DNA of 32,495 nt from Clostridia bacterium (GCA_017509255.1 JAFWQA010000021.1:1-32495); one strand, 5' to 3'; shown: positions 1 through 7,324, counted from the first letter of the stretch. Notes: generated by a model not told the origin, from the sequence alone. Numbers and translations are program-made.

Positions 1-1
1 A

Positions 2-295
2 GGCTATGAGGTGGATGTGGATCTGCCTGGCTTCCACAAGGATGAAATCAAACTGGATCTGAACAACGGTTACCTGACCATCTCCACCGAGAAGAGTTTG
101 AACAAGGAGAACAAGGGTAAGATGCTTCGTCAGGAGCGTTATGTCGGCACCATGCAGCGCAGCTTCTATGTGGGTGAGAGTATTACTGAAGATGACATAA
201 AGGCCAAGTTCGAGAATGGTGTACTGAGCCTGATGATTCCTAAGAAGGAAGCTCCGAAGGTTCCTGAAAAGAAACAGATTTTGATTGAAGGATAA
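2..295 (+). CDS. Hsp20 / small heat shock protein (5' truncated by window)
   Basis: The frame is open from the window edge and ends with TAA at 293-295, so only the C-terminal 97 or so residues are seen. The text reads as an alpha-crystallin domain: a VDLPGF strand at the start, then LDLNNGYLTIS, the RQERYVGTMQRSFYV strand pair, and FENGVLSLMIPKKE followed by a short charged tail. Small heat shock proteins are ATP-independent cytoplasmic holdases that keep unfolding proteins soluble. The Hsp18-type proteins of Clostridia have the same pattern. The C-terminal ILIEG may serve as the I-x-I oligomer anchor. The true start lies upstream, and the GTG at 11 is internal. A clear terminator follows. 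Confidence 0.93.
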   Translation, partial: GYEVDVDLPGFHKDEIKLDLNNGYLTISTEKSLNKENKGKMLRQERYVGTMQRSFYVGESITEDDIKAKFENGVLSLMIPKKEAPKVPEKKQILIEG

Positions 296-306
296 ACACA
301 CTGCAA

Positions 307-349
307 GCCCGCAGTCTGGTTCTTACGAGCCGGATCGCGGGCCTTTTTT
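307..349 (+). terminator. Rho-independent terminator after Hsp20
   Basis: GCCCGC (307-312) pairs with GCGGGC (337-342), with an inner stem CTGGTTC/GAGCCGG, and is followed by CTTTTTT. It ends the Hsp20 transcript 12 bp after the stop codon. Confidence 0.9.
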
Positions 350-397
350 CGTTTTTTCAAGGGTTGAAAAAAGTTTTGAAAAATTCTGTTGTAACTA

Positions 398-426
398 TTG
401 ACATTACATCTTTGCTGCGTTATCAT
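398..426 (+). promoter_or_regulatory. Sigma-70-type promoter for the SnoaL-like gene
   Basis: TTGACA (398-403), a 17-bp spacer and TATCAT (421-426) form a near-consensus vegetative promoter. The leader to the ATG at 487 is about 50 nt and ends with AGGAGG at 473-478. Confidence 0.8.
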
Positions 427-486
427 CCTCTCGCCAGTTGAAACCGCAAAGGTTACATCTGAGAAATAAACCAGGAGGAATCCACC

Positions 487-1257
487 ATGACAAACATCGA
501 AAAGGCTCTCGCCCTCATCAACACCTTCGCGACCGGAGACACCGAAAAAGCAGCTTCTCTTCTGGCGAAAGGCTATATCCAGCACAACCTCGCCTACGGT
601 ACAGGGCGGGATGCCTTTGTTGGCAGTGTGGCCTGGCTGGCTTCCGCGCCTGTGAAGACCACCGTTCAGAACATCCGTGCCTTCGAGGACGGCGACAAGG
701 TGTTCCTGCAGACCGTCTACAACTTCGCCGGGGCCGGTGAGCAGGTGGCCTTTGATATCTTCCGCTTCGACGCCGACGGAAAGATCGCGGAGCACTGGGA
801 CAATCTGGCTGCGAAAGCCGATCCCAACCCCTCCGGCCACACCCAGATCGACGGTACGCTTGAGAAGCGGGACGTCGATAAGGAAGAGACCCGCCGGATC
901 GTTGCGGGCTTTGTGGGCGATGTGCTTCGCGGGGAAAACCCGGATAAGCTGACCTCTTACTACGATGGCGATCGGTACATCCAGCACAACATCTCCATCG
1001 CTGACGGACTCTCGGGCCTTGGCGCGGCGCTTGCGGCCATGGCCGAGCAGGGCATTTCCATGGTTTACAATAAGACGCACATGGTGCTTGCCGACGGTGA
1101 TTACGCGCTTGTCTGCAGCGAAGGCACTTTCGGTGGTGTACCGACCACCTACTATGACCTGTTCCGTGTGGAGAACGGATTTATCGCGGAGCATTGGGAC
1201 GTCATGGAGACTCTCGCTGCGAAGGAAACCTGGCAGAACCAGAATGGAAAGTTCTGA
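487..1257 (+). CDS. Tandem SnoaL-like / NTF2-fold protein
   Basis: This 256-residue protein is made of two similar halves. Each starts with a helix leading to a YIQHN motif (residues about 31-35 and 160-164), then a strand with GDKVFLQ or GDYALVC, and ends with a DxFRxxxGxIAEHWD motif (about 93-106 and 227-240). The IAEHWD ending is typical of SnoaL-like polyketide cyclase/ester-cyclase relatives of the NTF2 fold. Single-domain members are about 130 residues, so this is a fused duplication. The substrate is unknown. The ATG at 487 follows AGGAGG by 8 nt. The next gene begins 29 bp after the stop with its own ribosome site, so the two are probably co-transcribed. No signal peptide is seen, so it is cytoplasmic. 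Confidence 0.85.
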   Translation: MTNIEKALALINTFATGDTEKAASLLAKGYIQHNLAYGTGRDAFVGSVAWLASAPVKTTVQNIRAFEDGDKVFLQTVYNFAGAGEQVAFDIFRFDADGKIAEHWDNLAAKADPNPSGHTQIDGTLEKRDVDKEETRRIVAGFVGDVLRGENPDKLTSYYDGDRYIQHNISIADGLSGLGAALAAMAEQGISMVYNKTHMVLADGDYALVCSEGTFGGVPTTYYDLFRVENGFIAEHWDVMETLAAKETWQNQNGKF

Positions 1258-1286
1258 TTTGAAAGAATAATGAGGAGGAAACCACT

Positions 1287-1730
1287 ATGAAGAAGTTTGT
1301 TGCTATGCTGCTTGCCGCAATGATGCTGCTGACTGCTATGACTGCCATTGCTGAGGAGAATACTATTATGAACTGGGCTTACGGCGCGATGCCGCTGAAC
1401 AACGGCAACGTGGGCACCATCTACTACACGGCTGCATACTATGATCTGGAAGGCATTGTGAACCCAACCAATCTGGAGTACGCTCCCTATACCGCCGAGG
1501 AGATCGCCGCTATCAGGAACGGCGCGGTGGAAGGCGCGGAAGGCTATCGCTTCGACGCTCCCGCCGCTGCCCTGATCGGTGTGGGTGTTGCCGACTCTGA
1601 CGTGATCTACTGGTATGACGCTGAGAACGCTGTTGCCATCGTCGGTCACGCAGACCCCCTGACTCTGGACGCTGAGACCGGAAATTTTGTAACCGCCGAG
1701 GGTACAGCTGTTGCTTCTCCCATCCAATAA
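1287..1730 (+). CDS. Small secreted protein of unknown function
   Basis: The 147-residue product opens with a textbook Sec signal: MKK, a hydrophobic core of Met, Leu and Ala, then AIA-EE, with likely cleavage after about residue 22. The mature part is acidic, rich in Ala, Tyr and Asn, and has no cysteines, so no disulfides are possible. A TAEEIAAIRNG helix and a VADSDVIYWYD stretch are the only recognisable shapes. I do not recognise the family. It follows the SnoaL-like gene with a GAGGAGG site and probably shares its transcript. It may be an exported partner of that gene, but this is only an inference from position. Confidence 0.8.
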   Translation: MKKFVAMLLAAMMLLTAMTAIAEENTIMNWAYGAMPLNNGNVGTIYYTAAYYDLEGIVNPTNLEYAPYTAEEIAAIRNGAVEGAEGYRFDAPAAALIGVGVADSDVIYWYDAENAVAIVGHADPLTLDAETGNFVTAEGTAVASPIQ

Positions 1731-1786
1731 GGGTATAATAGACATCGAAGCAGGTGTCTGTGGTCTGCGGTTATAAGGTAGCAGAC
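1711..1786 (+). promoter_or_regulatory. Promoter and structured leader of the Rrf2 gene
   Basis: TTGCTT (1711-1716), a 17-bp spacer and TATAAT (1734-1739) overlap the end of the preceding gene. Downstream lie two dyads: GACATC/GGTGTC (1741-1758) and GTCTGC/GCAGAC (1763-1786). They sit where an autoregulating Rrf2 protein or an mRNA leader structure would act. The operator role is inferred. Confidence 0.6.
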
Positions 1787-1802
1787 GCGGGGAGGTGAGC
1801 AC

Positions 1803-2243
1803 ATGCAGATATCGAGTCGGTTTACCATTGCGCTGCATATCTTCGCATGTGTCGAAACCTTCAAGGACGAGTATAAGGTCACCAGCGACTTCTTGGCGGG
1901 CAGCATCAACACCAACCCCGTCATCATCCGCCGGATCCTGACGCAGCTGAAAAGCGCCGGGCTGATCACAGTGGCTCGGGGCACAGGCGGAATCGAACCG
2001 ACCAGGGCGCTGGAGAAGATCAGCTTCTACGATGTATATCAGGCTATTGAGCCGGTGGAAAACGGCGACCTGTTCCACTTCCATGAAGCGCCAAATCCCA
2101 AGTGCCCGGTAGGCCGGAACATCCATGCCCTGCTGGACGATAAGCTGACGGCGATCCAGAACGCGATGGAAGACGAGATGAGAAAGTATACCCTCGCGGA
2201 TCTGCGGGAAGGCATGCACGATCTTCTGGCAAAGGGAAACTGA
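1803..2243 (+). CDS. Rrf2-family transcriptional regulator (YwnA-like)
   Basis: The 146-residue protein has the Rrf2 winged helix at the N-terminus: MQISSRFTIALHI, then a helix-turn-helix around TSDFLAGSINTNPVIIRRIL and the wing ARGTGG at about 59-64. Rrf2 proteins are DNA-binding sensors of redox or Fe-S status. The three-cysteine cluster of IscR/NsrR is absent; a single Cys lies in PNPKCPVGRNIH, as in the YwnA-like subgroup, so a thiol switch is more likely than a cluster. It is followed by a terminator and then by the flavin/ferredoxin-macrodomain-sirtuin operon, which it may control. Confidence 0.9.
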   Translation: MQISSRFTIALHIFACVETFKDEYKVTSDFLAGSINTNPVIIRRILTQLKSAGLITVARGTGGIEPTRALEKISFYDVYQAIEPVENGDLFHFHEAPNPKCPVGRNIHALLDDKLTAIQNAMEDEMRKYTLADLREGMHDLLAKGN

Positions 2244-2248
2244 TCAAG

Positions 2249-2285
2249 AGAGGCTCCGGCGAAGTTGGCACCGGAGCCTCTTTCA
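2249..2285 (+). terminator. Terminator or attenuator between rrf2 and the sirtuin operon
   Basis: An 11-bp perfect stem, AGAGGCTCCGG (2249-2259) with CCGGAGCCTCT (2271-2281), is followed only by TTC. The weak T-run and the next ribosome site directly after it suggest partial read-through from the Rrf2 promoter. No separate promoter is evident for the downstream operon. Confidence 0.7.
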
Positions 2286-2296
2286 AAGGAGTGCAC

Positions 2297-2917
2297 ATGG
2301 AAGCGAAAGATTATCTGGCGTATATCGTGAACGAAATTTACACGACCATCGTGGCAACGGTGGATGATGAGGGCCTTCCAATCACTGCCGCCATTGACAT
2401 GATGGACAGCGACGAGAGTAGCCTCTACTTCCTGACCGCAAAGGGAAAGGGCTTTTATAACCGTTTGAAAAAGCGCGGCTTTCTGGCTCTGACCGCGATC
2501 AAAGGGCAGGACACCATGTCCAGCGTGGCCGTTTCTGTTCGCGGCAAGGTCAGGGAGCTCGGCTACGAGCGGATTTCCGCGCTGTTTGAAAAGAACCCGT
2601 ACATGCACCAGATCTATCCGACGGAGGACGCGATGCACGCCCTGACGGTTTTCCAAATCTGGGAAGGAACCGGAGAATGGTTCGATCTCTCAAAGAAACC
2701 GATCGAACGGGCCTCCTTCACCTTCGGTGGCGCTCAGGAGCGGCCGGACGGGTTCTTCATCACGGACGCCTGTATCGGCTGCGGAAGCTGTCTTCCGGTA
2801 TGCCCGCAGAGCTGCATTGATTCCGCCACCGTTCCATTCCGTATCGTGCAGGCGCATTGTCTGCGCTGCGGCAACTGTATGACAGCCTGCCCTGCAGGGG
2901 CAGTGCAAAAGAGGTAA
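2297..2917 (+). CDS. FMN-binding split-barrel protein with C-terminal 2[4Fe-4S] ferredoxin domain
   Basis: This 206-residue protein joins two redox modules. Residues 1-130 read as a pyridoxamine-phosphate-oxidase-like FMN barrel (TTIVATVDDEGLPITAAID, then YFLTAKGKGFYNRLKK and VRGKVREL). Residues 159-201 carry two CxxCxxCxxxC clusters, with Cys 159, 162, 165 and 169 and Cys 188, 191, 194 and 198. The likely role is electron transfer between ferredoxin-type clusters and a flavin in the cytoplasm; the substrate is unknown. I chose the ATG at 2297 rather than the GTG at 2291 because AAAGGA lies at the right distance. The macrodomain gene starts 6 bp after the stop, so they form one operon. Confidence 0.87.
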   Translation: MEAKDYLAYIVNEIYTTIVATVDDEGLPITAAIDMMDSDESSLYFLTAKGKGFYNRLKKRGFLALTAIKGQDTMSSVAVSVRGKVRELGYERISALFEKNPYMHQIYPTEDAMHALTVFQIWEGTGEWFDLSKKPIERASFTFGGAQERPDGFFITDACIGCGSCLPVCPQSCIDSATVPFRIVQAHCLRCGNCMTACPAGAVQKR

Positions 2918-2923
2918 AGTACG

Positions 2924-3730
2924 ATGGACAAAACGATGACGCAGGACCAGCGGCTGAGCTTTCTGGTGGAAGCTTTCAAGGTCGATTCCGGTGAATATAA
3001 GGATCTGATCACGCCAGGGGACACCGGTGACAGGCGGCGCATCCTCCGCTCCCTGATGAACATCCGCATGCCGGGCGCGATGCCGGAGGACGTGCTGCGG
3101 GTACAGGATGATTACCTGCGGGGCCGTGCTGAAGAAAAAGGCGTCGTCACACTGGACGATATCCCGGCGCTTCCGGGTGGTCTCTCCCTCTGGCAGGGCG
3201 ACATCACCAGACTGGCCGTGGACGCCATCGTCAACGCCGCCAACTCGCAGATGCTCGGCTGCTTCGTGCCCATGCATACCTGCATCGACAACTGCATCCA
3301 CACCTTTGCGGGGATCCAGCTCCGCGCAGCCTGCAGCCGGCAGATGGAAGCGCTGCGGCGGCAATATGGGCCGGATTACGAGCAGCCAACCTCCGTCCCT
3401 ATGCTGACGGACGCCTATAATCTGCCCGCGAAAAAGGTAATCCATATCGTGGGGCCCATCGTGGAGGACCGGCTGACGCCGGCTTTGGAGCAGGCACTGG
3501 CCGACTGCTATACGAATACGCTGGATATGTGCGCGGTGAACGGGCTGAAAAGCGTAGCCTTTTGCTGTATCTCCACAGGGGTCTTCCGTTTTCCGGGCCG
3601 AAGGGCGGCACAGATCGCGGTGAAGGCCGTCAAAGAATGGATGCATGGGCATCCCGGTGCCATGGATCGTGTGATCTTCAATGTCTACAAGGATGAGGAT
3701 AAAGCATACTATGAGCAGGAATTACGATAA
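2924..3730 (+). CDS. Zinc-dependent macrodomain protein-ADP-ribose hydrolase
   Basis: The 268-residue protein is a macrodomain with a 90-residue N-terminal extension, as in the SirTM-linked Zn-macro family. Visible are GDITRLAVDAIVNAAN (92-107), the zinc site in GCFVPMHTC (Cys113, His118, Cys120), and the phosphate loop STGVFRFP (217-224). Family knowledge: these enzymes remove ADP-ribose that SirTM places on a target, using zinc in the active site. It overlaps the sirtuin start by 20 bp and lies 6 bp after the FMN/ferredoxin gene, so writer, eraser and redox protein are made together. All zinc ligands are present, so it should be active. Confidence 0.92.
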   Translation: MDKTMTQDQRLSFLVEAFKVDSGEYKDLITPGDTGDRRRILRSLMNIRMPGAMPEDVLRVQDDYLRGRAEEKGVVTLDDIPALPGGLSLWQGDITRLAVDAIVNAANSQMLGCFVPMHTCIDNCIHTFAGIQLRAACSRQMEALRRQYGPDYEQPTSVPMLTDAYNLPAKKVIHIVGPIVEDRLTPALEQALADCYTNTLDMCAVNGLKSVAFCCISTGVFRFPGRRAAQIAVKAVKEWMHGHPGAMDRVIFNVYKDEDKAYYEQELR

Positions 3731-4703
3731 AAGACCGAACGGCTATCTCGAGACCATTCAGCAGGGGCTGGACGGTGTGCGCGGCTTCCGGGGTGGTTTG
3801 TCCCTGGGCATCGGCACCCGTGCGGAACAGATCGGGCGGCTGAAGACGGAACTGAAGACAGCGGACGCCATCGTGATCGGCGCGGGAGCTGGCCTGTCCA
3901 CCTCGGCGGGCTTTGTCTACAGCGGAGAACGCTTCCGTTCCTGGTTTTCGGATTTCGCGGACCGCTTCGGGATCACGGATATGTATTCCGGCGGCTTCTA
4001 CCCGTTTCCGGATGAGGAAACCTACTGGGCGTGGTGGAGCCGGCACATCTGGTGCAACCGGTACGCGAACGCGCCGAAGCCTGTCTACGAGAACCTCCTG
4101 CAGCTTGTTGCAGGCAAGGATTATTTCGTGATCACCACCAATGTGGATCACATGTTCCAGAGGGCGGGCTTTGACAAGAAGCGCCTGTTCTATACCCAGG
4201 GCGACTACGGCCTTTTCCAGAACCAGCACCCGACGTTGCAGAAGACGTGGGACAACGAAGCCTGGGTCATGCAGGCCATGGCCGCACAGGGCTTTGTGAA
4301 GCACACGGATGGCTCGTTTGTTATGCCGAAGGACAGAAAAGTAGCCATGCGCATTCCGACCACGCTGATTCCCCGCAGCCCGGAGGACGGACGTAAGGTG
4401 GTGCCCAATCTCCGGGCAGATGATTCCTTTGTGGAAGACGAAGGATGGCACCGGGCATCAGCAGCCTATTCCGATTATCTCCGCCTGCATCAGGGGCAGC
4501 ATGTGCTGTATCTGGAGATCGGCGTCGGCAGCAACACGCCTGTCATCATCAAGTATCCCTTCTGGCAGATGACGAATGATAACCCGAAGGCAGTTTACTG
4601 CTGCCTTAACTACAATGAGGCCTACTGTCCAAAGCAGATTGAGGCTCAGAGCATCTGCATCGACGGGGATACGGGAAGCCTACTGCGTGAACTGCTTCTG
4701 TGA
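3711..4703 (+). CDS. SirTM-class sirtuin (protein ADP-ribosyltransferase)
   Basis: The 330-residue protein has the Sir2 NAD-binding signature GAGAGLSTSAGF (57-68) and the TTNVDH loop (142-147). Where deacetylase sirtuins have the catalytic His, it reads YTQGDYG, with Gln at 163. Class-M sirtuins (SirTM) are known for this change and act as ADP-ribosyltransferases, not deacylases. The ATG at 3711 overlaps the macrodomain stop and fits the usual N-terminus; the in-frame ATG at 3681 lies deep inside that gene. In staphylococci and streptococci the neighbours are a GcvH-like carrier and a lipoate ligase; neither is present here. A terminator follows at once. Confidence 0.93.
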   Translation: MSRNYDKRPNGYLETIQQGLDGVRGFRGGLSLGIGTRAEQIGRLKTELKTADAIVIGAGAGLSTSAGFVYSGERFRSWFSDFADRFGITDMYSGGFYPFPDEETYWAWWSRHIWCNRYANAPKPVYENLLQLVAGKDYFVITTNVDHMFQRAGFDKKRLFYTQGDYGLFQNQHPTLQKTWDNEAWVMQAMAAQGFVKHTDGSFVMPKDRKVAMRIPTTLIPRSPEDGRKVVPNLRADDSFVEDEGWHRASAAYSDYLRLHQGQHVLYLEIGVGSNTPVIIKYPFWQMTNDNPKAVYCCLNYNEAYCPKQIEAQSICIDGDTGSLLRELLL

Positions 4704-4708
4704 ATATA

Positions 4709-4746
4709 AAAATGGCCAGTCGTTACATATTCCGGCTGGTCATTTT
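4709..4746 (+). terminator. Terminator after the sirtuin operon
   Basis: AAAATGGCCAG (4709-4719) pairs with CTGGTCATTTT (4736-4746) with one G-U pair. The A-run and T-run flanks make it usable from both strands, ending the sirtuin operon and possibly the convergent fragment at 4757. Confidence 0.75.
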
Positions 4747-4756
4747 AATTATGATT

Positions 4757-5068
4757 CTATTCACCTGTTTCTTTAAAATCGAGTACTTTCTGAAACTCTG
4801 CCAGTGCTTCCTTATGCTTTCTGACTGCATACCGCTTTGTGATGAACATCATCTTCCCGATCTCTTCAAACGTCTTCCTGTCGAAATACCTCGCTGACAG
4901 AATCTCAGCACAGTCTGGCGGAATCTTGCTCATCATCTGGATCGCGTCACGCTTCTTCTGCAGAAAATCTCTGGTCTGACTATCGATCCCTTCTTGGATG
5001 TCCACTACCATCGCAACGGTGTCAGCCATCACATTGACATTCTTCGTGTGAGTATGGAACCATTCATG
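4757..5068 (-). pseudogene. N-terminally truncated phage-type sigma-like protein (region 4 HTH)
   Basis: The minus-strand frame is open from 5068 without a good start; a weak GTG-ATG pair lies at 5032/5029. The sequence upstream of that pair (EWFHTHTKNVN) looks like coding text that continues the protein, so the 5' end was probably lost. The body has a coiled N-part (GIDSQTRDFLQKKRDAIQMM) and a helix-turn-helix like sigma region 4 (LSARYFDRKTFEEIGKMMFITKRYAVRKHKEALAEFQKVL). Similar proteins are late-gene regulators (ArpU/DUF1492-like) of Firmicute prophages. No other phage genes adjoin it, so I read it as a relic. Confidence 0.6.
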
Positions 5069-5096
5069 TTAATTCAACAACCATAATGCTGGTGTT

Positions 5097-5975
5097 TTAC
5101 GAAGTAAAACTGACCTGCAAATGCTTCAGGAAACGATCGGCAATCGGCGAGAAGGTCTGATATTTTTTCCAGATCAGAAACAGCTGATTCTCAAGCCTCG
5201 GCGACAGTGGTCGGAACTCCAGCCCGGAATCTGAGGAAGTGTCGATCAGATGCTCAAAGGTCAGCAGATAGCCAAGCCCTTCCCGCGCAAACAGGGAACC
5301 ATTGTAGGACAAGCGGAACGATCCTTCCATATGCAGATCATGGATGCGTTCTCCGCACCATCTGGGGATATCGTTTTGCCAGCTCTGCTCTGAACAGAAC
5401 AGCGGGAGACCGACAAGATCATCCACCGTAATGACTTCCTTTTGCGCCAGCGGATCATCTGCCGGAAAAACCAGCCCCCATACATCAGCCTGCGGAAAAA
5501 CCAGATAATCGTATTTGCCTGTATCCGGCATTTCCGCCAGCACGGCGAAATCCAGCAGTCCCTTGTCCAGTTTTTCCGTCACCTGCTCGGTATCGCCGCT
5601 GGTGATGTGATAATGAAGCTCAGGATACTGCTGCCTGAATTCCTTGATGGCCCGTGCCAATATCCGGATCTGATAGGATTCAGCCATTCCAAGGTAAATA
5701 TCGCCTCCGGTGATGTCATCCAACGTCACAAACTCCTGCGTGATCTTATCTGCCATGCTGACCAGGTCTTCCGCATGATTGCGCAGCAACACACCTTCCT
5801 CCGTAAGCCGAATTGAAAAGCTGTGCCGGGTGAACAGCTTTTTGCCCAGTTCATCTTCCAGCGCTTTCAGTGCCTTCGATAATGTAGGCTGGGTCACGTG
5901 CAGCTGTTCCGCTGCCCGGGTCATGTTTTCCTCCCGCGCAACAGCCAGAAAATAGCGCAGCGTCCTGATCTCCAT
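5097..5975 (-). CDS. LysR-family transcriptional regulator
   Basis: The 292-residue protein has the LysR N-terminal helix-turn-helix (MEIRTLRYFLAVAREENMTRAAEQLHVTQPTLSKALKALEDELG, about 1-44), a linker helix, and a periplasmic-binding-like effector domain from about residue 90 (GDIYLGMAES). Full length for the family. The ATG at 5975 is preceded by AAGGAGGG. It is divergent from the 6097-7851 operon (small protein, hydrolase, flavodoxin-like) and so is its likely regulator. A perfect palindrome lies at the start of its own transcript, pointing to autorepression. The effector is unknown. Confidence 0.93.
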   Translation of the reverse strand: MEIRTLRYFLAVAREENMTRAAEQLHVTQPTLSKALKALEDELGKKLFTRHSFSIRLTEEGVLLRNHAEDLVSMADKITQEFVTLDDITGGDIYLGMAESYQIRILARAIKEFRQQYPELHYHITSGDTEQVTEKLDKGLLDFAVLAEMPDTGKYDYLVFPQADVWGLVFPADDPLAQKEVITVDDLVGLPLFCSEQSWQNDIPRWCGERIHDLHMEGSFRLSYNGSLFAREGLGYLLTFEHLIDTSSDSGLEFRPLSPRLENQLFLIWKKYQTFSPIADRFLKHLQVSFTS

Positions 5976-6001
5976 CTTGCCCTCCTTGAAATGCCTGACT
6001 G

Positions 6002-6046
6002 GAATATCATGATATTCATTATAACCATTAGCACGAAATCTGGCAA
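6002..6046 (-). promoter_or_regulatory. LysR promoter with adjoining 16-bp palindromic operator
   Basis: On the minus strand TTGCCA (6046-6041), a 17-bp spacer and TATAAT (6023-6018) form a strong promoter. Directly downstream is the perfect palindrome GAATATCATGATATTC (6002-6017), which also contains AT-rich T-N11-A spacing typical of LysR sites. A bound regulator would block its own transcription and could contact a plus-strand promoter near 6028-6057 (TTAGCA, 18 bp, TATCAT). Confidence 0.65.
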
Positions 6047-6096
6047 GATGCTATCATATTATTGTCCTGAGGGACAGAACTGAGGCGGAGGAAACA

Positions 6097-6306
6097 ATGC
6101 AAGCGGAAACTGCAAGGCAGTGTATGACCGACATCGGGCTGAGCAGGGAGAACGCAGATTACGTGACAGCGCTCCTGAATGCGGGCCGCAGAGACGAAGC
6201 CTGGAAAAAGCTGAGAGTGATTCGTTGCGAAATGATGGACGAGCTGCACAACTGCCAGAGAAAAGTGGATCAGCTGGACTGGCTGATCCGCGAAACGGAG
6301 AAATGA
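6097..6306 (+). CDS. Small helical protein of unknown function
   Basis: A 69-residue protein with GGAGG 7 nt before the ATG. It is predicted mostly helical and charged: a first part with SRENADYVTALLNAGRRDEAWKKL and a second part resembling a short coiled coil (CEMMDELHNCQRKVDQLDWLIRETE). It has three Cys and no export signal. It opens the operon that continues with the hydrolase 25 bp later. I do not recognise the family; an adaptor or regulatory partner is possible. Confidence 0.7.
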   Translation: MQAETARQCMTDIGLSRENADYVTALLNAGRRDEAWKKLRVIRCEMMDELHNCQRKVDQLDWLIRETEK

Positions 6307-6331
6307 TCAAAGTGAAAGGAAGAACACGACC

Positions 6332-7324
6332 ATGATGAAGACAGAAAAGCTGGTACTGACGCAGGAATGGGACAAGACTTTCCCCAAGAGCGAAAAAGTG
6401 GATCATTGCAAGGTGACTTTTGTAAACCGTTATGGCATCACCCTGGCGGCGGATATGTATCTGCCCAAAAAAGCAGAGGGAAAACTGCCCGCCATCGCCG
6501 TGTGCGGCCCCTTTGGCGCGGTGAAGGAGCAGTGCTCCGGCCTGTATGCCCAGACGATGGCGGAACGGGGTTTTCTGACGATTGCCTTCGATCCCTCCTT
6601 TACCGGGGAAAGCGGGGGACAGCCCCGGTATATGGCATCTCCTGATATCAATACGGAGGATTTCCAGGCGGCGGTGGATTTCCTGTCTCTGCATGACAGA
6701 GTGGATCCGGAACGCATCGGTATCATCGGCATCTGTGGCTGGGGCGGCCTCTCGCTGAACACTGCGGCGATCGATACCCGTGTGAAGGCTACTGCCGCCA
6801 TGACCATGTACGATATGAGCCGTGTCAACGCCAACGGTTACTTTGACGCCATGGATGAGGACGCACGGTATGCTGCCCGTCAGGCGCTGAACGCCCAGCG
6901 TATCGTGGATTACCGCAGCGGCAGCTATGAGCTGGGCGGCGGTGTGGTGGATCCGCTGCCGGAGGACGCGCCCTTCTTCGTGAAGGACTATTATGCCTAT
7001 TACAAAACGCCCCGCGGCTATCATCCCCGCAGCCTCAACTCAAACGGCGGATGGAACAAGATTGGCTGCATGTCTTTTATGAACATGCCGCAGCTCACTT
7101 ATACCCATGAGATTCGGAATGCGGTTCTGATCGTGCATGGCGACAAGGCCCACTCCTGCTATTTCAGCCGTGACGCCTACGCTGCCATGGTGAAGGACAG
7201 CAAGTACAGCGATAACAAGGAACTGATGATCATTCCCGGCGCGGTACATACGGATCTGTATGATCAGGTGGATATCATTCCTTTTGACAAGCTGGAAAGC
7301 TTCTTCAGGGAGTATTTGAAATGA
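6332..7324 (+). CDS. Alpha/beta hydrolase with Cys nucleophile (dienelactone-hydrolase-like)
   Basis: The 330-residue protein has an alpha/beta hydrolase core: an N-terminal strand pair (TFVNRYGITLAADMYLP), the oxyanion region VCGPFG, a nucleophile elbow GICGWGG with Cys135 where Ser is usual, an acid loop VHGDKAHS and the catalytic His in PGAVHTDLYD. A Cys nucleophile is known in dienelactone hydrolase and some thioesterase-like relatives. A lid insert lies between about 150 and 250. It acts in the cytoplasm since no signal is seen. The stop overlaps the start of the flavodoxin-like gene by ATGA, so the two are translationally coupled, and LysR is divergent. Confidence 0.88.
   Translation: MMKTEKLVLTQEWDKTFPKSEKVDHCKVTFVNRYGITLAADMYLPKKAEGKLPAIAVCGPFGAVKEQCSGLYAQTMAERGFLTIAFDPSFTGESGGQPRYMASPDINTEDFQAAVDFLSLHDRVDPERIGIIGICGWGGLSLNTAAIDTRVKATAAMTMYDMSRVNANGYFDAMDEDARYAARQALNAQRIVDYRSGSYELGGGVVDPLPEDAPFFVKDYYAYYKTPRGYHPRSLNSNGGWNKIGCMSFMNMPQLTYTHEIRNAVLIVHGDKAHSCYFSRDAYAAMVKDSKYSDNKELMIIPGAVHTDLYDQVDIIPFDKLESFFREYLK

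Noticed and set aside
5094-5110. GTTTTAC-GAA-GTAAAAC hairpin as LysR terminator
   Set aside because: It overlaps the stop codon, is short and has no T-run on the minus strand.
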